Shown here: in pieces, positions 51,559-61,424 of the stretch
How the letters are laid out: each line of letters opens with the position of its first letter
Position numbering within the stretch: the first letter of the stretch is position 1
Position numbers and translations under genes: made by a program
Notes under the pieces: model-generated
The model's input: only the letters and a program-made list of their open reading frames with translations
Databases searched by the model: none
Told to the model about the DNA's origin: nothing
Assembly (NCBI RefSeq): GCF_003335045.1
Contig: NZ_QOZG01000002.1
Coordinates: 186,001 to 250,000 of the forward strand
DNA length: 64,000 nt
From: Paramesorhizobium salinisoli
GTDB lineage: Bacteria; Pseudomonadota; Alphaproteobacteria; Rhizobiales; Rhizobiaceae
Reading direction: 5' to 3'

Positions 51559-52716
51559 CTAAATTTGCCCACGCTTCGCAAGATTGCGCATCAGGGCGGC
51601 CGCGCCGAATGTCCAGGGCGGGCACTGCGTCGAAAGCCTGACCGTATTCGTCAGGCTGCCGAGCTCCGGATTGGAGATGGTGACGACATCGCCCAGCTTG
51701 TGCGTAAATCCTTCTCCAGGGGTGTCGCGGTCCTCGACCGGCGCAAAAAGCGTTCCCATGAAAAGCATGAACCCATCGGGATACTGATGATGGGCGCCTA
51801 TGGTCTGCGAAACGAGGTCGAGCGGATCGCGGCTGATCTCCTTCATGGTGCTGTGCCCCTTGAGCACAAAACCATCCTCCCCCTCTATAAGGAGATCGAG
51901 ATCGGCATTGCGGACGTCATCGATCGAATAGGTCTCATCGAACAGCCGGATGAAAGGACCGATGGCGGCGGAGGCGTTGTTGTCCTTCGCCTTGCCGAGC
52001 AGCAGGGCGGAGCGACCTTCTACATCGCGCAGATTGACATCGTTGCCGAGCGTCGCGCCCTTGACCTTGCCGGAGCTGTCGACCGCCAGCACGATTTCCG
52101 GTTCGGGGTTGTTCCAGTTCGAAATCGGATGCAGCCCGACAGAGGCGCCCCAGCCGACCGAGGAAAGGGGCTGCGCCTTGGAAAACACTTCGGCGTCCGG
52201 TCCGATGCCGACTTCCAGATATTGCGACCAGACGTTTTCCTCGATCAATGCCGCCTTGACCTTGGCCGCTTCCGCGGAACCAGCCTTCAGATTGCGCAGG
52301 CTGTTGCCGATGATCGCCGTCACCCGCTCGCGAATTTTCAGCGCCAGCGCCGGATTGCCGGCAGCCTTTTCCTCGATCACGCGCTCGATCATCGAGCGGG
52401 CGAAGGTAACGCCGCAGGCCTTGACCGCCTGAAGGTCGCAGGGCGCCAGAAAATGCACCTGCGTCAGGTCGCCTGCCGCCTCGACAGACTGTTGTGACAT
52501 TTGTTCGAGAGACAGAAGCCGCTCACCTTTTTGCGCAGCGGCAAATGCCGCGGGATCGTCGCGCTCGAGGAGATCGCGCATGGTTGGCGCCTCTTTCGAG
52601 GTGATGTCGTAGAGGATACCGTCGCGCAGCATGACGAGGGCCGGCCCCTCGTGTTCCGGCCGCCAGACGCGCCCCACAAAGGTTCCATTTCGAAATGTTT
52701 CGGCCGATAGGGTCAT
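51559..52716 (-). CDS. Fumarylacetoacetate hydrolase-family protein
   Basis: 385 residues. The FAH-like fold occupies the C-terminal two thirds, with the metal/active-site region IEENVWSQYLEVGIGPDAEV, the acidic NNPEPEIVLAVDSSGKVKGA segment and GNDVNLRDVEGRSALLLGKA. Family members cleave or dehydrate oxo-acids such as keto-deoxy sugar acids. This long subtype is typical of rhizobia and Brucella. ATG 52716 has GAGGAG upstream. No partner gene is adjacent; the pathway is undetermined. Confidence 0.85.
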   Translation of the reverse strand: MTLSAETFRNGTFVGRVWRPEHEGPALVMLRDGILYDITSKEAPTMRDLLERDDPAAFAAAQKGERLLSLEQMSQQSVEAAGDLTQVHFLAPCDLQAVKACGVTFARSMIERVIEEKAAGNPALALKIRERVTAIIGNSLRNLKAGSAEAAKVKAALIEENVWSQYLEVGIGPDAEVFSKAQPLSSVGWGASVGLHPISNWNNPEPEIVLAVDSSGKVKGATLGNDVNLRDVEGRSALLLGKAKDNNASAAIGPFIRLFDETYSIDDVRNADLDLLIEGEDGFVLKGHSTMKEISRDPLDLVSQTIGAHHQYPDGFMLFMGTLFAPVEDRDTPGEGFTHKLGDVVTISNPELGSLTNTVRLSTQCPPWTFGAAALMRNLAKRGQI

Positions 52717-52764
52717 TGCCTGTGCTCCTCGAATGCCATGGTCGATATTATCCCCGCTCGGGGT

Positions 52765-54897
52765 TCATTTTCGGCTTGTCATCGCAGAGGATGCCAGTTC
52801 ATTCAATAGCCGGGCGGAAGAAGCAGTTTTGCTTGCTATGAATATGTCGGCTTCGCCAGCCGGCATGGGTCTGCCGGTGAAAAAACCTTGCACTTCACCA
52901 AAATGCTCGTTTCTCAACCGGCTGAGTTGTTGCGCGGTTTCCACTCCCTCTGCCGTCGTAATGATGTTGAAACCCGCGCCAAGAACAGCGACAGCCTGGA
53001 TGATGGCAAGGTTCCTGGTGTCGACCTCGATGCCGGAGACGAAGCTGCGATCGATCTTGATCTTGTCGAAGGGGAAGGAGCGGAGATAGCTGAGCGAGGA
53101 ATAGCCGGTGCCGAAATCGTCCATCGCTATGCGGACGCCGAGCTCACGCAGCGCGTAAAGCATCTGGATGTTCTGTCGGCTGTTGGACAGGAAGATCGAT
53201 TCGGTGATCTCCAGCTCCAGACGATGCGGTTCGAGACCGGCCTCCTCAAGGGCCATGACAACGGTGTCGAGCAAGCCCGCCTGATCGAACTGCGCCGCCG
53301 AAAGATTGACCGAAATCTTGACCGATTTCGGCCAGCGCGCCGCAGTCAGACAGGCCTCACGGAGCACCCATTGACCGATCCCGGAGATCAATCCCGTTTC
53401 CTCCGCCACCGGGATGAATTCGGCGGGAGAAACCATGCCGCGCTGCGGGTGGTGCCAGCGTATGAGCGCCTCGAAGCCCGAAATGCTGTCGTCGGACAGC
53501 GTGAAGATCGGTTGGTAATAGAGTTCGAACTGGTTCTCATTCAGCGCCTGGCGCAATTCGAGCGTCAGGATATGGCGCCTTTCCGCCGCCAGCCGCATCG
53601 ACTGCTCGTAGAAGCGGAAGGTCGAGCGGCCGTCGGCCTTGGCGGCGTGGAGCGCCAGATCGGCGTTTCGCAGAAGCAGATCCACCTCGTCACCATGCTT
53701 CGGCGCCAGCGCGATACCGATGCTGCAACCGATATATTCCTCATTATCCTCGAGACGGAAAGGCTCGGCGAAAAGGGCCATCAGCTTTTCGGCAAACAGG
53801 CTGATCTCCCTGATATCGCCGCCCATGAACGCGATGGCGAATTCATCGCCATTGATGCGCGCGATGAAATCATCCGGCGAGATCAGCTTGCGCAGCCGTG
53901 AAGCGACCTCGCTCAACAGCAGATCGCCGGCCGGGTGCCCCATGCTGTCATTGACCTGCTTGAACTGGTCGACATCGAGATAGAGCAGCGCGAATGGCTC
54001 CGCCCCATGCTCCTTCTTCAACAGTTTCCGGAGGTGGTCGGTGAAAAAGGCGCGATTGGGCAGACCGGTGAGCGCGTCGTGCATGGCGACATGCTCAATC
54101 CGCGACAGGATTTCCCGCCTTTCCGTCACATCCTCCGAAAGCCCTATGAGGTAGCGGGGACGCGACCCGTCAGTGGTGGGAATGCGGCGCTTTATGGTGC
54201 GCACAACGCGTATCTCACCATCGGGGCGCACCATGTTCTGCTCCATGGACAAGACCTCGCTGCGGCGCATCGCCACCTGATCCTGACGGCTGAAGCGAAC
54301 GGCATCGCGGCGCGGATACAAAGTATTGTCGGTCTTGCCCAGGACCTCCTTCGGCGTGCGACCGCTGATCGCTCCGGCTGCCTCGTTGAACAGCACATAG
54401 CGTCCGGCATTTTCCATATCCTTGACGAAAACGCCCAGGGGAAGATTGCTCACCAGATTGTCGAGGAGCGAACGGGTATGGTGCACCTGCCTGTAGGCCT
54501 GGTTGACCTCGGTGCGGTCCTGCACGATGGCGAGGACGGCATCGAGGCCCCTGAAGCGCACCTGCCGACCGTAGGTCAAAACCTCGATGATTTCGCCATC
54601 CGCCTTCAGATGCTGCCAGCGTTGCGGCCGGTCGAGGTCGGATTTGTCCCGTATCGCCTCCAGCATGCGCTCGCGCTCGGCCGGGGGGCGGATATCGAGG
54701 ACAGTGAGTAGCCCGAACTGCTCGCGGTCATAGCCATAGAGCTGGACGGCAGCCTGGTTGATGATGAGGAATTTCAGGGTTTGCGGATCATAGACCCACA
54801 TGGGGGTCGGGTGGGTGGTGAAAAGAACGCGGAAATCCTCGTCAGTTTCCGCTGTATCCACAGGCTCGCCGCTCCCCGAGGATTCAGAATCCGCCAT
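52765..54897 (-). CDS. PAS-PAS-GGDEF-EAL cyclic-di-GMP signalling protein
   Basis: 710 residues from ATG 54897, with AGAGGG upstream; an earlier ATG at 54990 is less likely. Two PAS sensor domains (about 20-140 and 145-265) precede a GGDEF domain in which the active-site loop reads RINGDEFAIAF, then an EAL domain with FEALIRWHHP, ITESIFLSN, MDDFGTGYSSLSYL and KIDRSFV. The EAL residues for phosphodiesterase activity look intact. The GGDEF loop has Asn for the first Gly. It likely makes or breaks c-di-GMP in response to an intracellular signal; no signal peptide or membrane helix is seen. Confidence 0.92.
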   Translation of the reverse strand: MADSESSGSGEPVDTAETDEDFRVLFTTHPTPMWVYDPQTLKFLIINQAAVQLYGYDREQFGLLTVLDIRPPAERERMLEAIRDKSDLDRPQRWQHLKADGEIIEVLTYGRQVRFRGLDAVLAIVQDRTEVNQAYRQVHHTRSLLDNLVSNLPLGVFVKDMENAGRYVLFNEAAGAISGRTPKEVLGKTDNTLYPRRDAVRFSRQDQVAMRRSEVLSMEQNMVRPDGEIRVVRTIKRRIPTTDGSRPRYLIGLSEDVTERREILSRIEHVAMHDALTGLPNRAFFTDHLRKLLKKEHGAEPFALLYLDVDQFKQVNDSMGHPAGDLLLSEVASRLRKLISPDDFIARINGDEFAIAFMGGDIREISLFAEKLMALFAEPFRLEDNEEYIGCSIGIALAPKHGDEVDLLLRNADLALHAAKADGRSTFRFYEQSMRLAAERRHILTLELRQALNENQFELYYQPIFTLSDDSISGFEALIRWHHPQRGMVSPAEFIPVAEETGLISGIGQWVLREACLTAARWPKSVKISVNLSAAQFDQAGLLDTVVMALEEAGLEPHRLELEITESIFLSNSRQNIQMLYALRELGVRIAMDDFGTGYSSLSYLRSFPFDKIKIDRSFVSGIEVDTRNLAIIQAVAVLGAGFNIITTAEGVETAQQLSRLRNEHFGEVQGFFTGRPMPAGEADIFIASKTASSARLLNELASSAMTSRK

Positions 54898-55181
54898 ATG
54901 ATTCTGCCCTCTTATGTATTCCCATCGTTGAAAACGACATCCGACCGTCCCCTGATATGCCTGTAAAGCCCCTGCGGAGCAAAACATCAAATTCTAAATA
55001 AACAAGCTAAACCTTGATTTTTACTCGTCTTTGTCACGCTTCTTATTCTTCCCCACCCACCACATTCCTGGATTGCTCAAAGGCCGGTTTTACACCTTTC
55101 AACAATATGCCGGGAATCAGCCCCTCCCAGCATCGGGTTGACCTTGGCCAATTTTGGGCCTATCCCGTCAACAGCAAAATT

Positions 55182-55265
55182 CGTTGGGGTGCCGAAAGGC
55201 TGAGAGGTGCTAACGCGCCAACCCATTGAACCTGATTCGGGATAATACCTGCGTAGGGAACGGAG
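55182..55265 (+). ncRNA. TPP riboswitch (THI element)
   Basis: The conserved THI-box order is present: GGGGTGCC, then GGCTGAGAGGTG, a variable stem, ACCCATTGAACCTGAT and finally ATACCTGCGTAGGGAA. These are the pyrimidine-sensing and pyrophosphate-sensing arms of the thiamine pyrophosphate aptamer. It lies about 95 bases upstream of thiD and should lower expression of the whole thiamine operon when TPP is abundant. Confidence 0.96.
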
Positions 55266-55359
55266 TTTGGCGTCGCGGACCGGGATGATTCCCACTCTTT
55301 GGAAGCATATTCCATCCCGGTCGAGGCGTTTCGAGTTTCCGTTCGGAATGAGAAACGCC

Positions 55360-56199
55360 ATGACCAGAACACAGACAGCACGCTCCTTTTCTGTCCCAGT
55401 GATACCGATCTGCGTGACCATTGCGGGATCGGACAGCGGCGGCGGCGCCGGCATCCAGGCCGACCTCAAGACCTTCTCCGCGCTCGGTACCTATGGCGCG
55501 AGCATCGTCACCGCCATCACCGCCCAGAACACCAAGGCGGTCACCGCAGTCCATGACATTCCGGCTGATATCGTCGCGGCCCAGATGGATGCTGTATTCA
55601 GCGATCTCGCCGTCCATGCCGTCAAGATCGGCATGCTCTCGGTGCCGGAAACGATCGAAGCCGTGGCGGCTGGAATTATTCCCTTCAACAAATATATCGT
55701 GCTCGATCCCGTCATGGTGGCAAAATCCGGCGACCGGCTGCTGAGCCTCGAAGCCGTCGCTACCTTGCGCAAAAAGCTTCTGCCCGGGGTGACGCTTCTG
55801 GCGCCGAACCTGCCGGAAGCCGCCTGTCTGCTCGACGGAGAAATAGCGCGGAGCGAAACCGATGCCGTCGAACAGGGCAAGGCGCTTCTGGCGATGGGTG
55901 CTGGCGCAGTGTTGATGAAGGGCGGGCACGCGGAAGGCGGGGAATGCGTCGATCTCCTAATCCGCGATGGCATGCCGCCATTCAGGTTGACGGCGTCGCG
56001 CATCGCCACCCGCAATACGCATGGCACCGGCTGCACGCTCTCATCGGCCATCGCCGCCGAGTTGGCGAAGGGGCTGTCGCTGGAGGAAGCCTTCGCCGCA
56101 GCCCATGCCTATCTGCAGGGCGCGATCCTTGCCGCCGACCGCCTCAATGTCGGCTCGGGCAACGGTCCCGTTCATCATTTCCATGCGATGTGGGGCTAG
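55360..56199 (+). CDS. thiD: Hydroxymethylpyrimidine/phosphomethylpyrimidine kinase
   Basis: 279 residues from ATG 55360; ATG 55348 is an alternative. The start of the fold is PICVTIAGSDSGGGAGIQAD, then GTYGASIVTAITAQNT and KIGMLSVPETIEAV. The C-terminal catalytic loop is TRNTHGTGCTLSSAIA. It phosphorylates HMP and HMP-P to HMP-PP for thiamine. First gene after the TPP riboswitch. Confidence 0.95.
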   Translation: MTRTQTARSFSVPVIPICVTIAGSDSGGGAGIQADLKTFSALGTYGASIVTAITAQNTKAVTAVHDIPADIVAAQMDAVFSDLAVHAVKIGMLSVPETIEAVAAGIIPFNKYIVLDPVMVAKSGDRLLSLEAVATLRKKLLPGVTLLAPNLPEAACLLDGEIARSETDAVEQGKALLAMGAGAVLMKGGHAEGGECVDLLIRDGMPPFRLTASRIATRNTHGTGCTLSSAIAAELAKGLSLEEAFAAAHAYLQGAILAADRLNVGSGNGPVHHFHAMWG

Positions 56200-56203
56200 A
56201 GCC

Positions 56204-57214
56204 ATGCGCATCACCATCATCGGCGCTGGTGTCGCGGGGCTGACCTGCGCCACCGAATTTTCCGAGCAGGGCTTCGACGTCACCATCGTCGCGCGGAGCG
56301 AGCACATCGGCGACGACAGCTGTTCCTGGTATGCGGGCGGCATGCTGGCGCCCTGGTGCGAAGGCGAAAGCGCCGAGGAGCCAGTGGTGCGGCTCGGCCA
56401 GGAGGCCATCGGCTGGTGGGACCGCCATGTCGATTGCGTCGAGCGGCAGGGTACGCTCGTCCTGTCACATACGCGCGATGCGGCCGAGCTCAGGCGCTTT
56501 TCCCGCCGCACCAGTGCCCATGAAGCCGCCGACGCGGAGCGGATCGCAGCGCTCGAACCGGATCTGGCGGGCCGTTTCCGGCACGGTCTCTTTTTCCCCG
56601 GGGAAGGCCATCTCGATCCGCGCAAGGCGCTCGAGCAATTGGCCGAAACGCTTCGCCGCCGCGGCGTGCGGCTGCAACTCGGCACGGAGATGGACAAGGC
56701 AGCTATCCAGAGCGACCTCACCATCGATTGCCGTGGTCTTGCTGCAAAGGATGCGCTTCCCGATCTGCGTGGTGTCACGGGCGAGATGATTGTCATCCGC
56801 TCGAGCGAAGTGAACCTCCACCGCCCGGTGCGCTTGCTGCATCCGCGCATCCCGCTCTATATCGTGCCGCGCGGCAACGGCGCCTACATGGTGGGCGCGA
56901 CGATGATAGAGAGCGACGCCAGCCGCCGCATCTCCGTGCGCTCAACGCTGGAACTGCTGGGCAGCGCCTTCGCGCTCGATCCGGCCTTCGCCGAAGCGGA
57001 AATCCTGGAAACCGGCGTCGATGCCCGCCCGGCATTTCCCGACAATCTGCCGCGCATCCGCAGGCGCGGACAAACCCTCTATGTCAACGGGCTCTACCGC
57101 CACGGCTTCCTGCTTGCGCCAGCGATTGCCCGCATGGCCGTCGAGGCCGTGACCGATCCCACCAGCACACCGGAGATGATGGATGAAAATTATCCTGAAC
57201 GGCAATCCGCATGA
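56204..57214 (+). CDS. thiO: Glycine/D-amino acid oxidase of thiamine synthesis
   Basis: 336 residues from ATG 56204, 4 bases after thiD; the longer frame from 56021 only overlaps thiD. FAD-binding motif ITIIGAGVAGLTCATEFSEQ, then SCSWYAGGMLAPWCEGES, as in ThiO, and the C-terminal VNGLYRHGFLLAPAIARMAV. It makes dehydroglycine from glycine, the nitrogen-carbon donor for the thiazole ring. It overlaps thiS by 32 bases. Confidence 0.93.
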   Translation: MRITIIGAGVAGLTCATEFSEQGFDVTIVARSEHIGDDSCSWYAGGMLAPWCEGESAEEPVVRLGQEAIGWWDRHVDCVERQGTLVLSHTRDAAELRRFSRRTSAHEAADAERIAALEPDLAGRFRHGLFFPGEGHLDPRKALEQLAETLRRRGVRLQLGTEMDKAAIQSDLTIDCRGLAAKDALPDLRGVTGEMIVIRSSEVNLHRPVRLLHPRIPLYIVPRGNGAYMVGATMIESDASRRISVRSTLELLGSAFALDPAFAEAEILETGVDARPAFPDNLPRIRRRGQTLYVNGLYRHGFLLAPAIARMAVEAVTDPTSTPEMMDENYPERQSA

Positions 57215-57380
57215 AACCGATGCGGCAACGCTCGACGCGGTTCTCGGCGAACTCGACCTTGCCGACGCCGTGGTCGCCACCGCCGTCAACGGTGCTTTCG
57301 TGAGCGCCGCCGAACGTGGGGAAACCGCGCTCCGCGACGGCGATCAGGTGGAAATCCTCGCACCTATGCAGGGAGGCTGA
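57183..57380 (+). CDS. thiS: Sulfur carrier protein ThiS
   Basis: 65 residues with the ubiquitin-like beta-grasp fold ([20 protein letters not shown], then [11 protein letters not shown]) and the required C-terminal Gly-Gly. The thiocarboxylate formed there supplies sulfur for the thiazole. Starts inside the end of thiO and ends one base before thiG. Confidence 0.95.
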   Translation: MKIILNGNPHETDAATLDAVLGELDLADAVVATAVNGAFVSAAERGETALRDGDQVEILAPMQGG

Positions 57381-57381
57381 C

Positions 57382-58152
57382 ATGCTGGAGTTTTACGGCA
57401 CATCTGTTTCAAGCAGGCTTCTGCTCGGCACCGCGCAATATCCCTCCCCCGCCACCCTATCGGAGGCAGTGCGCGCCTCCGGCACGGCGATCGTCACCGT
57501 GTCGTTGCGGCGCGAATCCGGGCGCGAGCGTGGGGGCCAGGATTTCTGGGCGCTGATCAAGGGTCTTGGGCTTCGTGTCCTGCCCAATACCGCCGGCTGT
57601 CATTCGGTGCGCGAGGCGGTTACAACCGCCCATATGGCGCGCGAAGTGTTTGGCACGCCGTGGATCAAGCTGGAAGTAATCGGCGAGCAGGACACGCTGC
57701 AGCCCGACCCGTTCGGGCTGGTGGAAGCTGCCCGCATCCTCTGCGACGAAGGTTTCGAGGTCTTCCCCTATATGACGGAGGATCTGGTGGTTGCCGAACG
57801 GCTGGTCGAGGCCGGCTGCAAGGTGCTGATGCCATGGGGGGCGCCCATCGGCTCGGGCCGCGGGCTCAACAATGCCTATGGCCTGAGGACGCTCCGCGCG
57901 CATTTTCCTGATATTCCACTGGTCATCGATGCGGGTATCGGCCTGCCTTCGCATGCGGCGGAAGCGATGGAGCTCGGCTATGATGCGGTGCTGCTCAATA
58001 CGGCAATAGCCAAGGCCGGCGATCCGGTGATGATGGCGCAGGCCTTCGCCAAGGCGGTGGAAGCCGGGCGGCTCGCCTATGAGGCCGATCCCATCGAGGC
58101 GCGTGACATGGCCGCCCCGTCGACACCCCTCATGGGAAAGGCATTCCTCTGA
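57382..58152 (+). CDS. thiG: Thiazole synthase
   Basis: 256 residues from ATG 57382, preceded by GGGAGG. The TIM-barrel has [11 protein letters not shown] at its start, the Schiff-base Lys96 in [34 protein letters not shown], and the phosphate-binding [20 protein letters not shown]. It condenses DXP, dehydroglycine and ThiS thiocarboxylate into the thiazole phosphate. Coupled to thiE by a one-base overlap (TGATG). Confidence 0.96.
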   Translation: MLEFYGTSVSSRLLLGTAQYPSPATLSEAVRASGTAIVTVSLRRESGRERGGQDFWALIKGLGLRVLPNTAGCHSVREAVTTAHMAREVFGTPWIKLEVIGEQDTLQPDPFGLVEAARILCDEGFEVFPYMTEDLVVAERLVEAGCKVLMPWGAPIGSGRGLNNAYGLRTLRAHFPDIPLVIDAGIGLPSHAAEAMELGYDAVLLNTAIAKAGDPVMMAQAFAKAVEAGRLAYEADPIEARDMAAPSTPLMGKAFL

Positions 58153-58760
58153 TGGCGCTCGATCCGTTCTATCCGATCTTCGACTCCTCCGTCTGGCTGG
58201 AAAGGCTTCTGCCACTCGGCATCAGGCTGGTGCAGCTTCGCATCAAGGACAGTGACGAGCAGCCGTTGCGCGCTGAAATCCGCCGCGCCCGCGAACTCTG
58301 CGCACGCCATCAATGCCAGCTTATCGTCAATGATCACTGGCGGCTCGCCATCGAGGAAGGCTGCGACTTCGTCCATCTCGGTCAGGAGGATCTGGACGAG
58401 GCCGATCTTGCAGCCATCCGCCAAGCGGGTTTGAAGCTCGGCGTTTCGAGCCACGACGAGGCGGAACTCGACCGCGCGCTGGCAGTCAGGCCGGATTATA
58501 TCGCGCTCGGGCCTGTCTACCCGACCATCCTCAAGAAGATGAAATGGGAACAGCAAGGGCTGGAGCGACTGACGACATGGAAGGCGCGGATCGGTGACAT
58601 TCCGCTCGTCGCGATCGGCGGGATGAATGTGGAGCGCGCGCCCGGCGCCTTCGCCGCAGGCGCTGACATCGTTTCCGTCGTGACCGACATCACGCTCAAC
58701 GCCGATCCGGAAGCGCGAGTCAAGGAATGGATCGCCGCGACACGGGAATATCTGCGATGA
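58152..58760 (+). CDS. thiE: Thiamine-phosphate synthase
   Basis: 202 residues of the ThiE barrel: VQLRIKDSDEQPL, IVNDHWRLAIEEGCDFVHLG, GVSSHDEAELDRAL and LGPVYPTILKKMKW. The usual TxTK phosphate loop reads PTILKK, a variation seen in alphaproteobacterial ThiE. It joins HMP-PP and thiazole phosphate to thiamine phosphate. The stop overlaps the next start as ATGA. Confidence 0.93.
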   Translation: MALDPFYPIFDSSVWLERLLPLGIRLVQLRIKDSDEQPLRAEIRRARELCARHQCQLIVNDHWRLAIEEGCDFVHLGQEDLDEADLAAIRQAGLKLGVSSHDEAELDRALAVRPDYIALGPVYPTILKKMKWEQQGLERLTTWKARIGDIPLVAIGGMNVERAPGAFAAGADIVSVVTDITLNADPEARVKEWIAATREYLR

Positions 58761-59734
58761 ACCGATATGCGCGTCAGGAAATCCTTCCCGAATTCGGCGA
58801 GCAAGGTCAGGCAAAGCTGCGCCAGGCGCATGTGCTCGTCGTCGGCGCGGGCGGTCTCGGCTGCCCGGCGCTGCAATATCTGGCCGGCGCCGGCGTTGGC
58901 CGGATCACGCTGGTCGATCCAGACAGCGTCGACCGCAGCAATCTGCATCGCCAGCCGCTTTATGGGGAAACGAGCCTAGGCCGGCCGAAGGCTGAGGCCG
59001 CTCGCGACGCCTTGCGCGATCTCAATCCGGAAACGGCGGTCACACCCGTCGTCGCCGCGCTCGATCCGGCCAATGCGGAAAGGCTGGTCGGGCAAGCCGA
59101 TATCGCGATGGACTGCGCCGACAGCTTTGCCGCGAGCTATATCATGTCGGATATCTGCCATGCGCTGGGCAAGCCCCTGATATCGGCTTCAGCGCTCGGC
59201 CTTGCGGGTTATGTCGGCGGTTTTTGCGGCGGTGCGCCGTCGCTGCGGGCGGTTTTCCCGGATCTGCCGAAGACGCTCGCCACCTGCGCGACCGCCGGGG
59301 TGCTCGGCCCCGTGGTCGGCACGCTGGGCGCGTTGCAGGCGCAGATGGCGCTTGGCGTCCTGCTCGGCTTCGAGCCCTCGCCACTCGGCAACATGATCTC
59401 CGTCGATCTCAAGCGCTTTTCATTCCGCGGCTTCCGCTTCGACAACGCGCCGGAGCCGGAGCGGATCCCCTTCCCTTTCATCGCGCCGGCCGGGCTCAGG
59501 GATGACGACCTGCTGGTCGAGCTGCGCGGGATCGACGAGGCGCCGCAACCGCTGCGCACGGGCGCTATGCGCGCCATGGTCGATGATTTCCAGGCCGCCA
59601 GCATCGTTCCACCAGAAGGTCGCCGGGTGGTGATGTGCTGCCGCAGCGGGCTGCGCGCGTGGCGCGCGGCAACCGCCCTGCAACGCTACTGGAAGGGCGA
59701 AATCGTCCTGATCGCGGCCGGCGATCCCAATTGA
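58757..59734 (+). CDS. thiF: ThiF/MoeB-type adenylyltransferase with C-terminal rhodanese domain
   Basis: 325 residues from ATG 58757. The ATP-binding motif is VVGAGGLGCPALQYL (about 29-43). The conserved catalytic-type Cys177 is in ATCATAGVLGPVVG. The paired CxxC zinc motifs of E. coli ThiF/MoeB are not evident. The last ~65 residues look like a short rhodanese domain with Cys294-Cys295 in VVMCCRSGLRAWRAA. The fusion would adenylate ThiS and supply sulfur in one protein. Position within the thiamine operon favours ThiF over MoeB. Confidence 0.88.
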   Translation: MNRYARQEILPEFGEQGQAKLRQAHVLVVGAGGLGCPALQYLAGAGVGRITLVDPDSVDRSNLHRQPLYGETSLGRPKAEAARDALRDLNPETAVTPVVAALDPANAERLVGQADIAMDCADSFAASYIMSDICHALGKPLISASALGLAGYVGGFCGGAPSLRAVFPDLPKTLATCATAGVLGPVVGTLGALQAQMALGVLLGFEPSPLGNMISVDLKRFSFRGFRFDNAPEPERIPFPFIAPAGLRDDDLLVELRGIDEAPQPLRTGAMRAMVDDFQAASIVPPEGRRVVMCCRSGLRAWRAATALQRYWKGEIVLIAAGDPN

Positions 59735-59763
59735 CTGCTTTTTCCAACCGGAGGAGATACCTC

Positions 59764-60726
59764 GTGAAGTTCCCACATTTCCTGCTAGCGCTTCTGGCGG
59801 CCTTGCCGCTGGCGGCTACACCGGCGCTTGCCGCCGACAAGCTTTCGCTCATTCTCGACTGGTATGTGAACCCGGACCACGGGCCTATCATCATCGCCAA
59901 AGAGAAGGGCTTCTTTCGCAACGAGGGGCTCGACGTGGACATCATCGCCCCCGCCGATCCTTCCGCCCCGCCCAAGCTCGTCGCGGCGGGACAGGCCGAT
60001 CTCGCCGTCTCCTACCAGCAGCAGATCCATCTCCAGGCACATGAGGGCCTGCCCCTGCTGCGGGTCGGAACGCTGGTCGGCTCACCGCTCAACTGCCTGC
60101 TCACCCTTGCCGACGGCCCAGTGAAATCGATCGCCGATCTCAAGGGCAAGAAAGTCGGCTTTTCGGTCAGTGGCGTCGAGGAATCGGTTCTCCAGACCAT
60201 TCTCGCCAAGCACGGCCTGAAAATGAGCGATGTGGAGCTCATCAACGTCAACTGGTCGATGGCCCCGTCGCTGATGTCGAAGCAGGTCGATGCCGTCATC
60301 GGCGCCTATCGCAATGTCGAATTGAACCAGATGGCGGTCGAGGGCGTGAAGGGCCGCTGCTTCTTCGTCGAGGAGGAAGGCGTGCCGCCCTATGACGAGC
60401 TGATCTATGTCGCCAATTCGAAGACCATGGACAAGGCCAAGATCTCGCGCTTTCTCGCCGCCACCGAAAAGGCGACGCAATATATCCTGAACCATCCGCA
60501 GGAGAGCTTCGAGCTTTATGCCTCGACGGCCAAGGAGCTGCAGGACGAACTCAACAGGCGCGCATGGTTCGACACGCTGCCGCGCTTCGCGCTCAGGCCC
60601 GCGGCCCTCGATATCGGGCGCTACCGGCGCTACGAGGCTTTCCTGAAGGAGCATGGTCTCGTGCCGTCCATCCTGCCCGTCGACAAGATCGCGATCGATG
60701 TTAATGCGGAGGAGCCTGCCCAATGA
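59764..60726 (+). CDS. thiY: Thiamine-pyrimidine-binding periplasmic protein ThiY
   Basis: 320 residues from GTG 59764, preceded by GGAGGAG at 7 bases. Signal peptide about 1-23 (ending ALAA), then the NMT1/THI5 fold (LSLILDWYVNPDHGPIIIAK, GFFRNEGLDVDII). The WYVNPDH motif is typical of ThiY, which binds formylaminopyrimidine, a thiamine breakdown product. Followed by tenA and the ATPase and permease genes, giving a complete salvage importer. Confidence 0.93.
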   Translation: MKFPHFLLALLAALPLAATPALAADKLSLILDWYVNPDHGPIIIAKEKGFFRNEGLDVDIIAPADPSAPPKLVAAGQADLAVSYQQQIHLQAHEGLPLLRVGTLVGSPLNCLLTLADGPVKSIADLKGKKVGFSVSGVEESVLQTILAKHGLKMSDVELINVNWSMAPSLMSKQVDAVIGAYRNVELNQMAVEGVKGRCFFVEEEGVPPYDELIYVANSKTMDKAKISRFLAATEKATQYILNHPQESFELYASTAKELQDELNRRAWFDTLPRFALRPAALDIGRYRRYEAFLKEHGLVPSILPVDKIAIDVNAEEPAQ

Positions 60727-61424
60727 ACATGATATCTGTGAGAACCGATTTCTCGTCGCCCATTTTCGCCGCATGGCGCGATGCGGCAGGGGACGACTGG
60801 ACAGCCTATATCGATCATGAATTCGTCAGAAGCCTCGGCGACGGCTCCCTGCCACGCGCCTCTTTCATCCATTATCTCGTGCAGGATTATGTCTATTTGC
60901 GCCACTTCGCCCGCGCCTGGGCGCTTGCCGTGGTCAAGGCCAACAGCCGCGAGGAAATGCGTATCGCGGCCGCGACCGTCGATGCGCTGGTCAACCATGA
61001 ACTGCCGCTGCATGTCGGCATCTGTGCGGAGGCGGGCATATCGGAAGACGAACTTTTCGAGGCGGAAGAAGCGCCCGAGAACCTGGCCTATACGCGCTTC
61101 GTGCTCGATGCCGGCCATTCCGGCGATTTCCTCGACCTGATGGCGGTGCTCGCTCCCTGCGTGATGGGCTATGGCGAGATCGGCACACGGCTTGCCGCCA
61201 CGGCGGCCGATACGCCCTATCGCCAGTGGATCGATACCTATGCCGGCCAGAAATATCAGGATGTCTGCCACAAAGTGGGCAGGCTCATCGAGCAGGCGGC
61301 GCGGGACCGGCTCGGCTCCTCGCCGCAGGAAACCGAGCGCTGGCGGCATCTCTGCAAGCAGTTCCGCACCGCGACGAAACTCGAGGCCGCCTTCTGGCAG
61401 ATGGGGCTGCGCGGACATGCGTGA
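60723..61424 (+). CDS. tenA: TenA-family aminopyrimidine aminohydrolase
   Basis: 233 residues, all helical. Residues match the TenA active site: Asp55 in YLVQDYVYLRHF and the catalytic Cys146 in LAPCVMGYGEIG. It hydrolyses aminomethylpyrimidine to HMP, completing salvage of imported thiamine fragments. Overlaps thiY by 4 bases and thiZ by 8. Confidence 0.94.
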   Translation: MNMISVRTDFSSPIFAAWRDAAGDDWTAYIDHEFVRSLGDGSLPRASFIHYLVQDYVYLRHFARAWALAVVKANSREEMRIAAATVDALVNHELPLHVGICAEAGISEDELFEAEEAPENLAYTRFVLDAGHSGDFLDLMAVLAPCVMGYGEIGTRLAATAADTPYRQWIDTYAGQKYQDVCHKVGRLIEQAARDRLGSSPQETERWRHLCKQFRTATKLEAAFWQMGLRGHA

